Program-made: the position numbers and the translations under genes
NCBI GenBank assembly: GCA_030158675.1
Contig: JAOASL010000035.1
Location: 17,527 to 81,526 of the forward strand
Direction of reading: 5' to 3'
DNA length: 64,000 nt
DNA from: Burkholderiaceae bacterium
Lineage (GTDB): Bacteria > Pseudomonadota > Gammaproteobacteria > Burkholderiales > Burkholderiaceae_D
The notes under the pieces: model-generated
The model's input: only the letters and a program-made list of their open reading frames with translations
Database searches by the model: none
What the model was told of the DNA's origin: nothing
Shown: one piece after another, positions 46,038-57,134 of the stretch
Numbering within the stretch: the first letter of the stretch is position 1
Layout: each line of letters opens with the position of its first letter

Positions 46038-46544
46038 ATGCTCATCCCCACACACCGCGCCGCCGATCCCGAATTCGACACCAGCCACTTCCGAGCTGCC
46101 CTGTCGCAGTTTGCTACCGGCGTGACAATCATCACCACCCGCGACGAGAACGGCGGCTTCTTCGGCCTGACCGCCAGCTCATTCAATTCCGTCTCACTGG
46201 AACCGCCGCTGGTGCTCTGGAGCCTGGGTGGCGGTTCACGCAGCCTGCCGATATTTTCGGGGAATTCGCATTACGTGATCAATATACTGGCCGGCGATCA
46301 GGCCTGGCTGGCGGAGCGCTTCGCCAGCCGAATCGACGATCGCTTCGAAGGCGTCGATTACGAGTTGTCGCAGACTGGGCTGCCTATTCTGCGCGGCACT
46401 TCAGCCTGGTTTGAATGCCACAACCGCAGCCGCTATCCGGAAGGCGATCATGTGATCTTCGTTGGTGAAGTGGAACGCTGCGCATTCGACAAGAAACCAG
46501 CGTTGGTGTTTCACGGCAGCCGGTTCGCGCAGCTGGGCGCCTGA
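46038..46544 (+). CDS. flavin reductase family protein
   Basis: 168 aa FMN-binding split-barrel protein of the HpaC/Fre-like group, which supplies reduced flavin to monooxygenases. Motifs FATGVTIITTRDENGGFFG, TASSFNSVSLEPPLVLWSL and GDHVIFVGEVERCAF. No monooxygenase gene is adjacent. Confidence 0.88.
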   Translation: MLIPTHRAADPEFDTSHFRAALSQFATGVTIITTRDENGGFFGLTASSFNSVSLEPPLVLWSLGGGSRSLPIFSGNSHYVINILAGDQAWLAERFASRIDDRFEGVDYELSQTGLPILRGTSAWFECHNRSRYPEGDHVIFVGEVERCAFDKKPALVFHGSRFAQLGA

Positions 46545-46561
46545 CCAGGCTGACTCTGGAC

Positions 46562-47572
46562 TCAGAGAAGTTTGTCCAGCACGCCCGCCGAATCAAACGC
46601 TGCGCGCCGCAACCGGTCGTTTACGCCCTGCCACTGCGCATCGTCCGGTGGTTGCTCGACGATGATCAGGTCGGCACCCTGCGTGTCCATTGCGCGCAGG
46701 TTCGCATACAACGCATGCGCATAGCCGTCGGGATCGGCTGGCATCCGTGCCGAAACAGACGCCGGAATGCAATCGGCGTAATGCATCAGCGCGACACGTC
46801 GTCCGTTTTTCTGCAGGCGATTGATCACTGCTGCCAGTTCGTCCGACGCGATCAGCGCGACCGGCGTTTGTGGCGCATAGTGCGCATCCAGGCTGCCGGA
46901 CACACGCGGCGCCGCTGTATCAGTTGATGCCAGCCTGCGACCGAGCACATGTTCAATCTGTACTGCGCTGATGCGGCCCGGCCGCAGCAGCACCGGTCCG
47001 CGCGTGGCGAGACGGGTCAGGTCGACGATGGTCGATTCGATGCCGACATCGCTCTGTCCGCCGTCCAGCACCGCTGCCAGCGGCCCGACCCCGGGCGCAC
47101 CGAATTCATCGATCACATGCTGCGCCATGGTGGGACTGACCCGGCCGAAACGATTCGCCGAAGGTGCAGCCAGCCCCCCTTGGCCTTGCCGGAATTCCTT
47201 CAGCAAGGCCTGCGCGGTCGGATGTGACGGGCAACGCAGGCCGACCGAATTCTGTCCGCCAGTGACGGCCGCAGGCACGTTCGGGGCGCGCGGCAGGATC
47301 AGCGTCAGCGGTCCGGGCCAGAAGGCGTCGATCAGCCGGCGCGCTTCGTCGGGCACCGCGCTGGCCCAGCGCGACAGGTCGGCATCACGCGCGACATGCA
47401 CGATCACGGGATGATTAGACGGCCTGCCCTTGGCCGTGAAGATCGCGGCGACCGCATCCGGATTGCCGGCGTCAGCGGCCAGCCCATACACCGTCTCGGT
47501 CGGAATCGCGACCAGCTTGCCGGCTTCAAGCAAGCGCGCCGCTGCGCGAATCGCGTTGGCGTCGGCGACCAT
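46562..47572 (-). CDS. tsaC: L-threonylcarbamoyladenylate synthase, Sua5 type
   Basis: 336 aa: YrdC domain (LEAGKLVAIPTETVYGLAADA, KGRPSNHPVIVH, PSANRFGRVSPT) plus the C-terminal Sua5 domain (ALMHYADC...AHALYANLRAMD, ADLIIVEQPP). First step of t6A37 tRNA modification. Start MVADANAIRAAARLL; 4 bases after purK. The longer frame lies inside purK. Confidence 0.93.
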   Translation of the reverse strand: MVADANAIRAAARLLEAGKLVAIPTETVYGLAADAGNPDAVAAIFTAKGRPSNHPVIVHVARDADLSRWASAVPDEARRLIDAFWPGPLTLILPRAPNVPAAVTGGQNSVGLRCPSHPTAQALLKEFRQGQGGLAAPSANRFGRVSPTMAQHVIDEFGAPGVGPLAAVLDGGQSDVGIESTIVDLTRLATRGPVLLRPGRISAVQIEHVLGRRLASTDTAAPRVSGSLDAHYAPQTPVALIASDELAAVINRLQKNGRRVALMHYADCIPASVSARMPADPDGYAHALYANLRAMDTQGADLIIVEQPPDDAQWQGVNDRLRRAAFDSAGVLDKLL

Positions 47573-47576
47573 CAGT

Positions 47577-48776
47577 TCAGGCCGTGATGCCGAAAATGCG
47601 GCAGGCCTGCGCAAAGCGCTGCTGCGCTTCGGCCATTGTGGCTGCGACGAAGGTGACATGACCCATCTTCCGGCCACGCCGCGGATCATCCTTGCCATAC
47701 AGATGCAGGTTGGCGCCGGGCAGTGCAAGCACCTGGTCCCAGGCAGGCTCGCGCGGCCTGTCGTCGCCATCAGCGAACCACAGGTCGCCGAGAATGTTGA
47801 GCATCACCGACGGTGAATGCTGCCGCGCGTCGCCCAGCGGCAGCCTGGCCATTGCGCGCACCTGCTGCGCGAACTGACTGGTGATGCAGGCATCGATCGT
47901 GTAATGCCCGCTGTTGTGCGGCCGTGGCGCCATTTCATTGACCACCAGCGTGCCGTCCTGCAGCACGAAAAATTCGATGCATAGCACGCCGACGTAAGCC
48001 AACCGCGCAATGATCTCCAGCGCCGCAGCCTGCGCGCGCGCTGCGCAATCGGCCGTCACGTTCGGGCCCGGCACGGTGGTGGTGAACAAGATGCCGTCGC
48101 GGTGCACATTCTCGGCGATCGGATAGACGACTGCCTGTCCGTCCGCGCCGCGCGCGGCCAGCACCGATACCTCATACGCCAGCGGCAGCATTTTTTCGAG
48201 CACGCAGGCGACGCCCTTCATCTGGTCAAACGCACTGCGCGCCTCGTCGCGCGAACGCACGCGCACCTGGCCCTTGCCGTCATAACCCATGCGCGCAGTC
48301 TTCAGGATGCCGGGGAACAGCTCGTCGGGCAGCGTATCAATGTCAGCGGTCGAGCGGATCGCGCGGTGCGGTGCGGGCAGCACGCCGGAGCGCTGCGCGC
48401 AGTCGGTAAAGAATTGCTTTTCCGCGAGACGGTCCTGCGCCACCGACACGCAGGCGGCCGACGGCGCAACGAAGGCCTGTGCGGCCAGCAGCGCGAGACT
48501 GTCAGCCGGCACGTTCTCGAATTCGGTGGTGACGGCGGCGCACTGCGCGCCGAGTTCCTGCAGCGCAGCGGCGTCGGTATAACCGGCCGACAGCAAATGA
48601 TCAGCCGCATGGCCGGCCGGGCAGTCCTTCGCCGGCTCCAGCACGGCGACCTTGTAACCCATCGCCTGGGCGGCGTGCGCGAACATGCGACCGAGCTGCC
48701 CCCCTCCCATCACGCCCAGCCAGGTGGACGGGCTGGCGGCGGGCACGAAGACTTCGTTCTGATTGCCGGATTTCAT
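47577..48776 (-). CDS. purK: 5-(carboxyamino)imidazole ribonucleotide synthase
   Basis: 399 aa ATP-grasp enzyme, ATP-dependent carboxylation of AIR. Motifs [17 protein letters not shown] at the N-terminus, [13 protein letters not shown], and [18 protein letters not shown]. Its start overlaps the purE stop by 4 bases. Confidence 0.97.
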   Translation of the reverse strand: MKSGNQNEVFVPAASPSTWLGVMGGGQLGRMFAHAAQAMGYKVAVLEPAKDCPAGHAADHLLSAGYTDAAALQELGAQCAAVTTEFENVPADSLALLAAQAFVAPSAACVSVAQDRLAEKQFFTDCAQRSGVLPAPHRAIRSTADIDTLPDELFPGILKTARMGYDGKGQVRVRSRDEARSAFDQMKGVACVLEKMLPLAYEVSVLAARGADGQAVVYPIAENVHRDGILFTTTVPGPNVTADCAARAQAAALEIIARLAYVGVLCIEFFVLQDGTLVVNEMAPRPHNSGHYTIDACITSQFAQQVRAMARLPLGDARQHSPSVMLNILGDLWFADGDDRPREPAWDQVLALPGANLHLYGKDDPRRGRKMGHVTFVAATMAEAQQRFAQACRIFGITA

Positions 48777-49282
48777 ACGGGAAGTGTCATCGCCTTCGCA
48801 GCCTCGGTTTGCTGCGCGCGGAATTTCAGGAGTTTTTCGGCCAGCACCGCATCATCGACCGCAATCATCGCAATCGCCGACAGTGCGGCATTTGCCGCGC
48901 CGGCCTCGCCAATTGCATAAGTCGCGACCGGTATGCCCTTGGGCATCTGCACGATGGACAGCAGCGAATCCTCGCCGCGCAGGTATTTCGACGGTACGGG
49001 CACGCCGAGCACTGGCACGATGGTCTGCGAAGCGATCATGCCGGGCAAGTGCGCGGCACCGCCGGCACCTGCAATGATCGCGCGCAGCCCGCGCGCGCGC
49101 GCTGACTTCGCATACTCGAACATCTGGTCGGGCATGCGGTGCGCCGAGATCACCTGCGCCTCATGCGGCACGCCGAATTCCTTCAGCAACGCGACTGCAT
49201 GCTGCATCACATCCCAGTCGGATGACGATCCCATCACCACGCCGATCAGCGGCGCACCTGCGGGCTTGTTCGCTTCGCTCAT
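48773..49282 (-). CDS. purE: N5-carboxyaminoimidazole ribonucleotide mutase
   Basis: 169 aa class I Pur[14 protein letters not shown] near the N-terminus, [13 protein letters not shown], and [14 protein letters not shown]. Moves the carboxyl group made by PurK; coupled with purK. Confidence 0.97.
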   Translation of the reverse strand: MSEANKPAGAPLIGVVMGSSSDWDVMQHAVALLKEFGVPHEAQVISAHRMPDQMFEYAKSARARGLRAIIAGAGGAAHLPGMIASQTIVPVLGVPVPSKYLRGEDSLLSIVQMPKGIPVATYAIGEAGAANAALSAIAMIAVDDAVLAEKLLKFRAQQTEAAKAMTLPV

Positions 49283-49292
49283 GGTCTGCCCC

Positions 49293-50189
49293 TTAGTCCT
49301 TCAGCTCGTTGCCGGTCAGGCGCTGCAGCGCCTCCCGATATTTCGCGCCGGTTTTTTCGATCACGTCAGCCGGCAGCGCCGGCGCCGGCGCGGTCTTGTT
49401 CCAGTCGCTCAGCGTCTCGAGGTAGTCACGCACGAACTGCTTGTCGAACGACGGCGGCGAGATGCCTTCCGCATAAGAATCGGCCGGCCAGAAGCGCGAC
49501 GAATCCGCAGTCAGCACTTCATCCATCAGATGCAGCGTGCCATGGTCATCAAGACCGAATTCGAACTTGGTGTCGGCGATGAGGATGCCGCGTGTCGCCG
49601 CATAATCAGCGGCAGCCTGGTACAAGCGAATGCTGACGTCGCGAATCTTTTCGGCCAGCTCCTTGCCGATGCGCGCGACCATGTCGTCGAAACTGATGTT
49701 CTCATCATGCTCGCCCATGTCGGCCTTGGCCGCCGGCGTGAAGATCGGCTGCGGCAGCTTCGCCGCCAGCTTCAGCCCGGCCTGCAACGGAATGCCGCAG
49801 ACGGCACCGGTGGTCTGGTAATCCTTCCAGCCCGAGCCGATCAGGTAGCCGCGCACCACCGCCTCGACCAGAATGGGCTTGAGGCGCTTGGCTACCACCG
49901 CGCGGCCGCGCACCTGCGCAACCTCGTTTGGCGCGACCACACTCTCGGGTGCGACGCCGGTCAAATGGTTCGGCACGATGTGGCCGAGTTTCTCGAACCA
50001 GAAGTCCGACATCTGGTTCAGCACCTTGCCTTTGGCAGGAATCGGCTCGTTCATCACCACATCGAACGCCGACAGGCGGTCGGTCGTCACGATCAGGATC
50101 TTGTCGTCGCCGACAGCGTAGTTGTCGCGGACCTTGCCACGGCCAAGCAGCGGAAGGGAAGTGAGGGTGGATTGGTAGAGGCTGTTCAT
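49293..50189 (-). CDS. purC: SAICAR synthetase
   Basis: 298 aa phosphoribosylaminoimidazole-succinocarboxamide synthase. [14 protein letters not shown] near residue 15, [21 protein letters not shown], and [20 protein letters not shown]. Upstream of purE by 10 bases in the same unit. Confidence 0.97.
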   Translation of the reverse strand: MNSLYQSTLTSLPLLGRGKVRDNYAVGDDKILIVTTDRLSAFDVVMNEPIPAKGKVLNQMSDFWFEKLGHIVPNHLTGVAPESVVAPNEVAQVRGRAVVAKRLKPILVEAVVRGYLIGSGWKDYQTTGAVCGIPLQAGLKLAAKLPQPIFTPAAKADMGEHDENISFDDMVARIGKELAEKIRDVSIRLYQAAADYAATRGILIADTKFEFGLDDHGTLHLMDEVLTADSSRFWPADSYAEGISPPSFDKQFVRDYLETLSDWNKTAPAPALPADVIEKTGAKYREALQRLTGNELKD

Positions 50190-50334
50190 CTGATTAGGCT
50201 TTCGGGTCTTTCCAAAGACGCTGGATTCCGGCGTTCGCCGGCATGACGAATCAAAAGCTGCCGGCCCTGAAAAGCGTCACCCCGGCAGAGGCCGGGGTCC
50301 AGTGTCTTTTTGCTTGCAGGCCGCAGCGGTGCGT
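50190..50334. repeat. intergenic REP-like hairpins between fba and purC
   Basis: Two inverted repeats: CCGGCG-TT-CGCCGG at 50228-50241, in a context like the dispersed GGATTCCGGCG..CGCCGGCATGACGA element, and ACCCCGGC-AGAG-GCCGGGGT at 50279-50298. The second is related in sequence to the palindrome at 8393-8416. They lie after fba on the minus strand and may terminate or stabilise its transcript. Confidence 0.65.
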
Positions 50335-51399
50335 TTACTTCACAAGCTGCGACAGCTCGCCTTTCTTGTAACGCTCGGCGATCTTCTCCAGCGATACCGG
50401 CTTGATCTTGCCGGCCTGGCCTTCGCAGCCGAACGACAGATAGCGCGCCTTGCAGACCAGCTTCGCAGCTTCGCGCGCCGGCTTGAGGTAATCACGCGGA
50501 TCGAATTTCGCCGGATTTTCGATGAAGTAGCGACGGATCGCGCCCGTCATCGCCAGACGGATGTCGGTGTCGATGTTGATCTTGCGCACGCCGTGCTTGA
50601 TGCCTTCCTGGATCTCTTCGACCGGCACGCCATAGGTTTCCTTCATGTCGCCACCGAACTGGCGGATCTCGGCCAGCAGTTCCTGCGGCACCGACGACGA
50701 GCCGTGCATCACCAGATGGGTGTTCGGGATGCGTGCGTGAATTTCCCTGATACGGTCGATCGCGAGAATGTCACCGGTCGGCTTGCGCGAAAACTTGTAT
50801 GCGCCATGGCTGGTGCCGATTGCAATTGCCAGCGCGTCGCACTGGGTCTGGCGCACGAAGTCAGCGGCCTGGTCGACATCGGTCAGCAGCTGCTCGCGCG
50901 TCATCTTGCCATCGGCGCCATGACCGTCTTCCTTGTCGCCCATCATCGTCTCGAGCGAGCCGAGCACACCCAGTTCAGCCTCGACGGTCACGCCGATCGC
51001 ATGCGAGAACTCGACCACTTTCTTCGACACTTCGACGTTGTACTCGTAGCTGGCAACCGACTTGCCGTCTTCCATCAGTGAGCCATCCATCATTACCGAC
51101 GTGAAGCCGGACTTGATCGCAGCCATGCAGACCGCCGGCGACTGGCCGTGGTCCTGGTGCATCACGACCGGGATATGCGGATACGCCTCGACCGCCGCCT
51201 CGATCAGGTGGCGCAGGAAAGCCTCGCCCGCATATTTGCGCGCGCCGGCCGACGCCTGCATGATCACCGGTGCGCCGACTTCATCGGCGGCCTGCATGAT
51301 GGCCGTCACCTGTTCAAGGTTGTTGACGTTGAATGCCGGCAGACCGTAGCCGTTTTCGGCGGCATGGTCGAGCAGCTGGCGCATGGATACGAGAGGCAT
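50335..51399 (-). CDS. fba: fructose-bisphosphate aldolase, class II
   Basis: 354 aa zinc aldolase, glycolysis and gluconeogenesis. Metal and catalytic residues in [32 protein letters not shown] and HGSSSVPQ. CbbA-like length. Neighbours pyk and pgk make a glycolytic run. Confidence 0.97.
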   Translation of the reverse strand: MPLVSMRQLLDHAAENGYGLPAFNVNNLEQVTAIMQAADEVGAPVIMQASAGARKYAGEAFLRHLIEAAVEAYPHIPVVMHQDHGQSPAVCMAAIKSGFTSVMMDGSLMEDGKSVASYEYNVEVSKKVVEFSHAIGVTVEAELGVLGSLETMMGDKEDGHGADGKMTREQLLTDVDQAADFVRQTQCDALAIAIGTSHGAYKFSRKPTGDILAIDRIREIHARIPNTHLVMHGSSSVPQELLAEIRQFGGDMKETYGVPVEEIQEGIKHGVRKINIDTDIRLAMTGAIRRYFIENPAKFDPRDYLKPAREAAKLVCKARYLSFGCEGQAGKIKPVSLEKIAERYKKGELSQLVK

Positions 51400-51424
51400 T
51401 GCTATCTCCTGAATTAAAGCTGGG

Positions 51425-52864
51425 TTATCGTTCGCCGATCTTCGTGATCTTCAGGGCATTGGTGCCGCCGGTCTGTCCCATCGGCTCCCCCCAGGTCACG
51501 ACGATCATGTCATCTTTCTTCGCCAGCCCATTGGCCAGCAACAATTTCTCCGCCTCGGCGAGCACCATCTCGCGCTCCATGCCGGCGGTCTTCAGCTCGA
51601 TCGGATGCACATTGCGGAACAGCGCGATCTTGCGCTGAGTCGCAATATTCGGCGTCATCGCGAAGATCGGCATCTCGATGTTGTGACGGCTCATCCATAG
51701 CGTGGTCGAACCGGATTCGGTCAGCGCGACGATGGCGCGTGCGCGCAGGTGATGTGCCGTGAACAGCGCGCCATACGCGATCGACTGATCGATGCGCGTG
51801 AAGGTGGCATTCAGGAAATCGGCATCCAGCGTCGGCGTATCTGCCTTTTCGGCCTCGATGCAAACCGCCGCCATCGTCTCGACCGTCTCGACCGGATATT
51901 TGCCGGCCGCTGTCTCGGCCGACGCCATCACGGCGTCGGTACCGTCGAGCACCGCATTGGCGACGTCGGACACTTCGGCGCGCGTCGGCACCGCGTTCTG
52001 GATCATCGACTCCATCATTTGCGTGGCCGTGATCGCGAGCTTGTTGCTTGCTCTGGCCATGCGGATCATGCGCTTCTGCAGCGCCGGCACCGCCGCATTG
52101 CCGACCTCAACGGCCAGGTCGCCACGCGCGACCATGATGCCATCGGACGCGTCCAGAATTTCCTGCAGCCGCGGAATCGCTTCGGCGCGCTCGATCTTGG
52201 CAATCATGCGCGGCTTGCGGCCCTGGGCCTCGCCGGCCACCGTGGCCAGCTGGCGCGCCATCGCCATATCAGTAGCGCTCTTCGGGAAAGACACGGCGAT
52301 GTAGTCGGCGCCAAGCGCCATCGCGGTCTTGATGTCCTCCATGTCCTTCGCAGTCAGTGCAGGCGCAGACAAGCCACCGCCCTGCTTGTTGATGCCCTTG
52401 TTGTTCGACAGCTCGCCGCCGATCTTCACCGTGGTGAAGATCTCGCTACCGGCGATCCTGTCAACCGTCAGCACGATCAGCCCGTCATTCAACAGCAGCA
52501 CATCGCCGGGCTTGAGGTCCTTCGGCAGTTCCTTGTAGTCGAGGCCGGCACGCTGCTGGTCGCCCATCTCGCAGTTAGCGTCGAGGACGAAGGACGCACC
52601 ATTGACCAGCTCGATTTTGCCGTTGCTGAATTTGCCGACGCGGATTTTCGGTCCCTGCAGGTCGGCCATGATCGCGACTTCGCGGCCGCAGGCCGCCGCC
52701 GCATCACGCACCATCTGCGCTCGGGCGACATGATCCTCGGCTTTGCCATGCGAGAAATTCAGGCGTACCACGTCGACGCCGGCGGCAATCATCCGCTTCA
52801 GCACTTCAGGAGTGCTGGACGCGGGGCCGATGGTCGCGACGATCTTGGTGGCACGCAGCTTCAT
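51425..52864 (-). CDS. pyk: pyruvate kinase
   Basis: 479 aa. N-terminal [32 protein letters not shown], catalytic [11 protein letters not shown] and [20 protein letters not shown]. Complete with the C-terminal domain. Lies 14 bases after pgk. Confidence 0.97.
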   Translation of the reverse strand: MKLRATKIVATIGPASSTPEVLKRMIAAGVDVVRLNFSHGKAEDHVARAQMVRDAAAACGREVAIMADLQGPKIRVGKFSNGKIELVNGASFVLDANCEMGDQQRAGLDYKELPKDLKPGDVLLLNDGLIVLTVDRIAGSEIFTTVKIGGELSNNKGINKQGGGLSAPALTAKDMEDIKTAMALGADYIAVSFPKSATDMAMARQLATVAGEAQGRKPRMIAKIERAEAIPRLQEILDASDGIMVARGDLAVEVGNAAVPALQKRMIRMARASNKLAITATQMMESMIQNAVPTRAEVSDVANAVLDGTDAVMASAETAAGKYPVETVETMAAVCIEAEKADTPTLDADFLNATFTRIDQSIAYGALFTAHHLRARAIVALTESGSTTLWMSRHNIEMPIFAMTPNIATQRKIALFRNVHPIELKTAGMEREMVLAEAEKLLLANGLAKKDDMIVVTWGEPMGQTGGTNALKITKIGER

Positions 52865-52878
52865 GTTGTCTCGCTCTT

Positions 52879-54072
52879 TTAAGTGTCGGCGCGCTGCTTG
52901 AGCACGTCGACGGCGGGCAGCACTTTACCCTCGAGGAATTCGAGGAAAGCACCACCTCCGGTGGAGATATAGCCGACCTTGTCGGCGATATCGTATTTTG
53001 CAATGGCAGCCAGCGTGTCGCCGCCGCCGGCGATCGAAAAACCTTTCGACGCGGCGATCGCCCGTGCCAGCGTCTTCGTGCCCTCGCCGAACTGGTCGAA
53101 CTCGAACACGCCCACCGGACCGTTCCAGACGATGGTGCCGGCGTCCAGCAGCTGCGCTGCGAGTACTTTCGCAGTCTCGGGACCGATGTCGAGGATCATG
53201 TCATCGTCTGCCACGTCAGCGACCGGCTTCACTGTCGCCACAGCCGCAGGCGAAAATTCTTTGGCACACACGACATCGGTAGGAATCGGCACACTCGCGC
53301 CGCGCTGGGCCATCATGTCGATGATGGCCTTCGCCTCCCCAACCAGATCGGCCTCGGCCAGCGACTTGCCGATCGGCAGGCCTGCGGCCAGCATGAAGGT
53401 ATTGGCGATGCCGCCACCGACGATCAGGCGGTCGACTTTCGCAGCGAGCGTCTTCAGGATGGTCAGTTTGGTCGACACCTTGGAGCCGGCAACAATCGCC
53501 GCCAGCGGGCGGGCCGGCTGGCCGAGCGCCTTGCCCAGCGCATCGAGCTCGGCTGCAAGCAGCGGGCCGGCGCATGCGACCGGCGCGAATTTCGCAATGC
53601 CGTGCGTGGTCGCTTCGGCGCGATGCGCAGTACCGAATGCATCGTTCACATACACGTCGCACAGCCTGGCCATCTTCTGCGCGAGCTCGTCGCTGTTCTT
53701 CTTCTCGCCCTTGTTGACGCGGCAGTTCTCGAGCAGCACGACTGCGCCGGGCGCAACCTCGACGCCGTCGACCCAGTTCGATCTCAGCGCGACCGGCTGG
53801 CCGAGCAATTCCGACAGGCGCTGCGCAATCGGCGCCAGCGAATCCTCCGGCTTGAACTCGCCCTCGGTCGGGCGGCCCAGATGCGATGTCACCATCACTG
53901 CCGCGCCGGCGCCGAGCGCCGCCCGGATCGCCGGGACCGAGGCGCGAATGCGGGTGTCTTCGGTGATGTTGCCGGCATCATCCTGCGGCACATTCAGGTC
54001 AGCGCGGATGAACACGCGCTTGCCACGCAGTTGGTCATTCTGGACGAGGTCGGACAGGCGCTTGAATTGCAT
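52879..54072 (-). CDS. pgk: phosphoglycerate kinase
   Basis: 397 aa. [33 protein letters not shown] and the [35 protein letters not shown] block. First visible gene of the pgk-pyk-fba run. Confidence 0.97.
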   Translation of the reverse strand: MQFKRLSDLVQNDQLRGKRVFIRADLNVPQDDAGNITEDTRIRASVPAIRAALGAGAAVMVTSHLGRPTEGEFKPEDSLAPIAQRLSELLGQPVALRSNWVDGVEVAPGAVVLLENCRVNKGEKKNSDELAQKMARLCDVYVNDAFGTAHRAEATTHGIAKFAPVACAGPLLAAELDALGKALGQPARPLAAIVAGSKVSTKLTILKTLAAKVDRLIVGGGIANTFMLAAGLPIGKSLAEADLVGEAKAIIDMMAQRGASVPIPTDVVCAKEFSPAAVATVKPVADVADDDMILDIGPETAKVLAAQLLDAGTIVWNGPVGVFEFDQFGEGTKTLARAIAASKGFSIAGGGDTLAAIAKYDIADKVGYISTGGGAFLEFLEGKVLPAVDVLKQRADT

Positions 54073-54196
54073 GGCAGAGTCAGTGCGGATAATTGGGAAC
54101 CCGTTATTTTACCGCAGCGACCGCTTGGCAAAACCGTTGCCATATTCATATGGAACGATGCCCTGGGCTCCCGGGCTGATAGGGCAACTTGCGCTG

Positions 54197-54532
54197 CTAC
54201 ACCACCCACCACAGCCGCAATATCGTGTAGCAAAGCATGCCGAACACCAGTGTGCCCAGCAGATGGCGTGTGTAAAGAAAGAAAATAGTGGCGGCAATTG
54301 CGGCCAGCAGCTTGATGTTCTGCCACGGCTCCACCAGCGCACCGTGCGTCATCAGCAGGTCCGGCGCCAGGATGGCCGACAGCGCGACCGCCGGCACATA
54401 GCCGAGCGATTTCTGCAGCCAGCCGGGCATGCGGCGCGAACCACCGACCATGAAGAAGAAACTGCGCGTGACCACCGTGGTGGCGGCCATCAGGACAATC
54501 AGCAGCAGATATTCCGACGTATCCATGTTCAT
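54197..54532 (-). CDS. azlD: AzlD family branched-chain amino-acid exporter subunit
   Basis: 111 aa, four hydrophobic segments, with TVVTRSFFFMVGG and ALSAILAPDLLM typical of AzlD. Start ATG 54532 overlaps the azlC stop (ATGA). Works with AzlC to export branched-chain amino acids. The gene reads toward pgk. Confidence 0.88.
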   Translation of the reverse strand: MNMDTSEYLLLIVLMAATTVVTRSFFFMVGGSRRMPGWLQKSLGYVPAVALSAILAPDLLMTHGALVEPWQNIKLLAAIAATIFFLYTRHLLGTLVFGMLCYTILRLWWVV

Positions 54533-55275
54533 TGCGGTTGTGCCTGCCTTCCCAGCGCTTTTTCCGCCAGCACCGCCGCGACGATGCCGCAGACAATCGC
54601 CGCCAGCAGTCCGAGCCGGTACGGCCAGCTCACGGTGGCCACGGCAACCAGCCCGGCCGCGATCACGCCGACGATGGTCGGACGACTCTTCACCAGCGGA
54701 ATCGTCATTGCCAGTAGCGCCAGCGAGCCGGCAAAGCCGACGCCCCAGCCTGGCGGTATCTGGCTGGCCAGCAGGACGCCGACAATCGTGCCGAGCTGCC
54801 AGCCCCACCAGTTTGGAATAAACAAGCCGCGGAAATAACCGAGCTTGCCGGCATGCTTGCCGACCGTATGCGCCGGATAGCGCTGCGGGAAGAAGGCCAT
54901 CACCAGGTCGACATTGTGATAGCCATACCAGAGCCGCTGCCACCACTTCAGGTGAATGAAGTGCGGCCCGATCACGGCGCTGAAGATCACGAAGCGCAGG
55001 TTGACCATCAGCGCGGTCAGCACCATCACGCCGATCGGCGCGCCGGCCGCGATCAGCGGCAGGACGGCCAGCTGGGCCGAACCGCCATAGACGATCAGCG
55101 TCATCACTACCGACTGCCAGACGGACAATCCGGACTGCACCATCGCCATGCCGGACACGGCACCCCATGCGAACAGGCCGGGTACGGTCTGGGTGCTGAC
55201 GCGCACGGCATCCCAGAAGGCGGATTTCTCACGCTCCTGGTCGCGCTCGTCAGAGTGGGCGGCTGGGTTGGTCAT
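54529..55275 (-). CDS. azlC: AzlC family branched-chain amino-acid exporter subunit
   Basis: 248 aa from MTNPAAHSDERDQ. Helices with SGLSVWQSVVMTLIVYGGSAQLAVL, NLRFVIFSAVIGPHF and PNWWGWQLGTIVG, as in AzlC. Divergent from ilvE, which makes the same amino acids, supporting the substrate. Confidence 0.9.
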   Translation of the reverse strand: MTNPAAHSDERDQEREKSAFWDAVRVSTQTVPGLFAWGAVSGMAMVQSGLSVWQSVVMTLIVYGGSAQLAVLPLIAAGAPIGVMVLTALMVNLRFVIFSAVIGPHFIHLKWWQRLWYGYHNVDLVMAFFPQRYPAHTVGKHAGKLGYFRGLFIPNWWGWQLGTIVGVLLASQIPPGWGVGFAGSLALLAMTIPLVKSRPTIVGVIAAGLVAVATVSWPYRLGLLAAIVCGIVAAVLAEKALGRQAQPQ

Positions 55276-55437
55276 GGTGGAAAAAACAGCGCTGGGAGCA
55301 GGCATTTGCCCGCACACCCGGTGCGAGACATTAGGTTTCACAAAGTCCATATTCTACCGAGCAAGCCGCGACCGGCATTGAATCCGCTAAAATCCCGCTT
55401 TTGCATTTCAATACTCATTCGAACTGGAGAACCTGAC

Positions 55438-56358
55438 ATGTCCATGGCTGACCGCGACGGCAAAATCTGGAAAGACGGAAAACTCGTCGACTGGCGCGAC
55501 GCCAACCTGCACATGCTCACGCACAGCCTGCACTACGGCATGGCAGTGTTTGAGGGTGTGCGCGCATACAAGACCGTTGATGGCACGGCCATCTTCCGCC
55601 TGAAGGAACACACGCAGCGACTGTACAACTCGGCGAAGATTTTTCAGATGTCGATCCCTTACGACATGGAGACGCTGATCGAGGCGCAGAAGGAAGTGGT
55701 GCGCGCGAACAAGCTCGAGTCCTGCTATCTGCGTCCGCTGGTCTGGATCGGTTCGGAAAAGATGGGCGTATCCGCACGCGGCAACACCATCCACGTCGGC
55801 ATCGCCGCGTGGCCGTGGGGCGCCTACCTCGGCGAAGACGGCCTGAAGCGCGGCATCCGCGTGAAGACTTCGTCGTTCACCCGTCACCATGTGAACGTGT
55901 CGATGGTGCGCGCGAAAGCCAGTGGCTACTACATCAACTCCATCCTGGCCAACCAGGAAGTGACTGCCGAAGGCTATGACGAAGCACTGCTGCTCGATAC
56001 CGACGGCTATGTGTCGGAAGGTGCCGGCGAAAACGTGTTCATCATCAGGAACGGCAAGATCTACACGCCTGACCTGGCCAGCTGCCTGGATGGCATCACG
56101 CGCGAAGCTGTGCTTACCATGGCGCGCGACCTCGGCATCGACATCGTCGAAAAGCGCATTACCCGCGACGAGGTGTATTGCGCCGACGAGGCTTTTTTCA
56201 CCGGCACCGCCGCCGAGATCACGCCGATCCGTGAGCTGGACAATCGCGAGATCGGCATCGGCAGCCGCGGCCCCATCACCGAGAAGCTGCAGTCGCTGTT
56301 CTTCGACGTCGTCGCCGGCAAGTCGGAAAAATACGGTCACTGGCTCACCAAGGTCTGA
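55438..56358 (+). CDS. ilvE: branched-chain amino-acid aminotransferase
   Basis: 306 aa PLP class IV aminotransferase. N-terminal MSMADRDGKIWKDGKLVDW, HYGMAVFEGVRAYKT, Lys in RAKASGYYINSILA as the Schiff base, EGAGENVFI and FFTGTAAEITPI. GGAGA Shine-Dalgarno; start at 55438, not the long upstream frame. TAAAAT at 55388 may be the -10. Confidence 0.95.
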   Translation: MSMADRDGKIWKDGKLVDWRDANLHMLTHSLHYGMAVFEGVRAYKTVDGTAIFRLKEHTQRLYNSAKIFQMSIPYDMETLIEAQKEVVRANKLESCYLRPLVWIGSEKMGVSARGNTIHVGIAAWPWGAYLGEDGLKRGIRVKTSSFTRHHVNVSMVRAKASGYYINSILANQEVTAEGYDEALLLDTDGYVSEGAGENVFIIRNGKIYTPDLASCLDGITREAVLTMARDLGIDIVEKRITRDEVYCADEAFFTGTAAEITPIRELDNREIGIGSRGPITEKLQSLFFDVVAGKSEKYGHWLTKV

Positions 56359-56378
56359 CCGACGCGAAGGAGCAGCGG

Positions 56379-56567
56379 ATGACACAGCAAGCCCCAGCCA
56401 TCGAACTCGACGCCAAGGACCTGCCCGCGTTCTGCCCGAACCCGACGATGCCGGCCTGGTCCTCGCACCCGCGCGTGTTCCTTGACTTCGCCGCCAATGG
56501 CGAGGCGAAGTGCCCGTACTGCGGTACCGTATACCGGCTCAAGCCTGGTGTACACGCCGCACACTGA
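56379..56567 (+). CDS. zinc-finger domain protein (zf-CHCC, NDUFS6-like)
   Basis: 62 aa. Zinc ligands C19, H30, C45 and C48 (AKCPYCGTVYRL) match the zf-CHCC family related to a mitochondrial complex I subunit. AGGAG Shine-Dalgarno. Function in bacteria unknown. Follows ilvE by 20 bases and may be co-transcribed. Confidence 0.88.
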   Translation: MTQQAPAIELDAKDLPAFCPNPTMPAWSSHPRVFLDFAANGEAKCPYCGTVYRLKPGVHAAH

Positions 56568-56585
56568 CGCGTCGGATGATGCGCC

Positions 56586-56639
56586 GTGTCCCGCTGCCCC
56601 GGCGCAGTCAGCATGACTGGCGCCGGGGCAGCAGGGCAC
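56586..56639. repeat. long near-perfect hairpin
   Basis: Arms at 56586-56610 and 56614-56639 around a GCA loop. The inner GCTGCCCCGGCGC-AGTCA pairs with its complement with one bulged base, and the outer GTGTCCC / AGGGCAC adds partial pairing. No U-tract. It lies 18 bases after the zf-CHCC stop. Terminator or RNA-stability element. Confidence 0.75.
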
Positions 56640-56686
56640 CGTGATTGTCCGGCTTTTCCGCCCCATTGCTTCCCATACCAGCCGCC

Positions 56687-57124
56687 ATGCCCATCTCTCA
56701 GCAACTGCTTGCCAGCGCCGACGATGTCGAGCATGCGCTCTATGACGCCATTGCGCGCGCCGACCTCGATGCGCTGATGGCGCTTTGGGCCGACGATGAA
56801 GAAATCGCCTGCGTACATCCCGGTGCGCCGCGACTACTGGGGCATGCTGCGATCCGGGCATCGTGGGAAATGATCTTCGCGCGCGGCCCGGTGCATATCC
56901 GTCCGCGCCACCTGCATGTCTCGCACAACATGAGCAGCTCGGTGCATACGCTGATCGAGGAAGTCGACGTGCCGGACGATCCGGACTGGCAGGAAGCGCA
57001 CATCTTAGCGACCAACGTCTACCTGAAAACACCGCAAGGCTGGCGCCTGGTATTGCACCATGCATCGATCGCGCCCGGCAGACCGGCCGACGCAGCGACG
57101 CCATCGCAGGGCGTGCTGCACTGA
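56687..57124 (+). CDS. NTF2/SnoaL-like domain protein
   Basis: 145 aa, begins MPISQQLLASADDVEHALYDA. ALMALWADDEEIACVHPGAPRLLGHAAIRASWEMIF is typical of the SnoaL_3-type cone fold. Catalytic activity unknown. Shares a cluster with the next hydrolase. Confidence 0.8.
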   Translation: MPISQQLLASADDVEHALYDAIARADLDALMALWADDEEIACVHPGAPRLLGHAAIRASWEMIFARGPVHIRPRHLHVSHNMSSSVHTLIEEVDVPDDPDWQEAHILATNVYLKTPQGWRLVLHHASIAPGRPADAATPSQGVLH

Positions 57125-57134
57125 GGCGCGCCGG

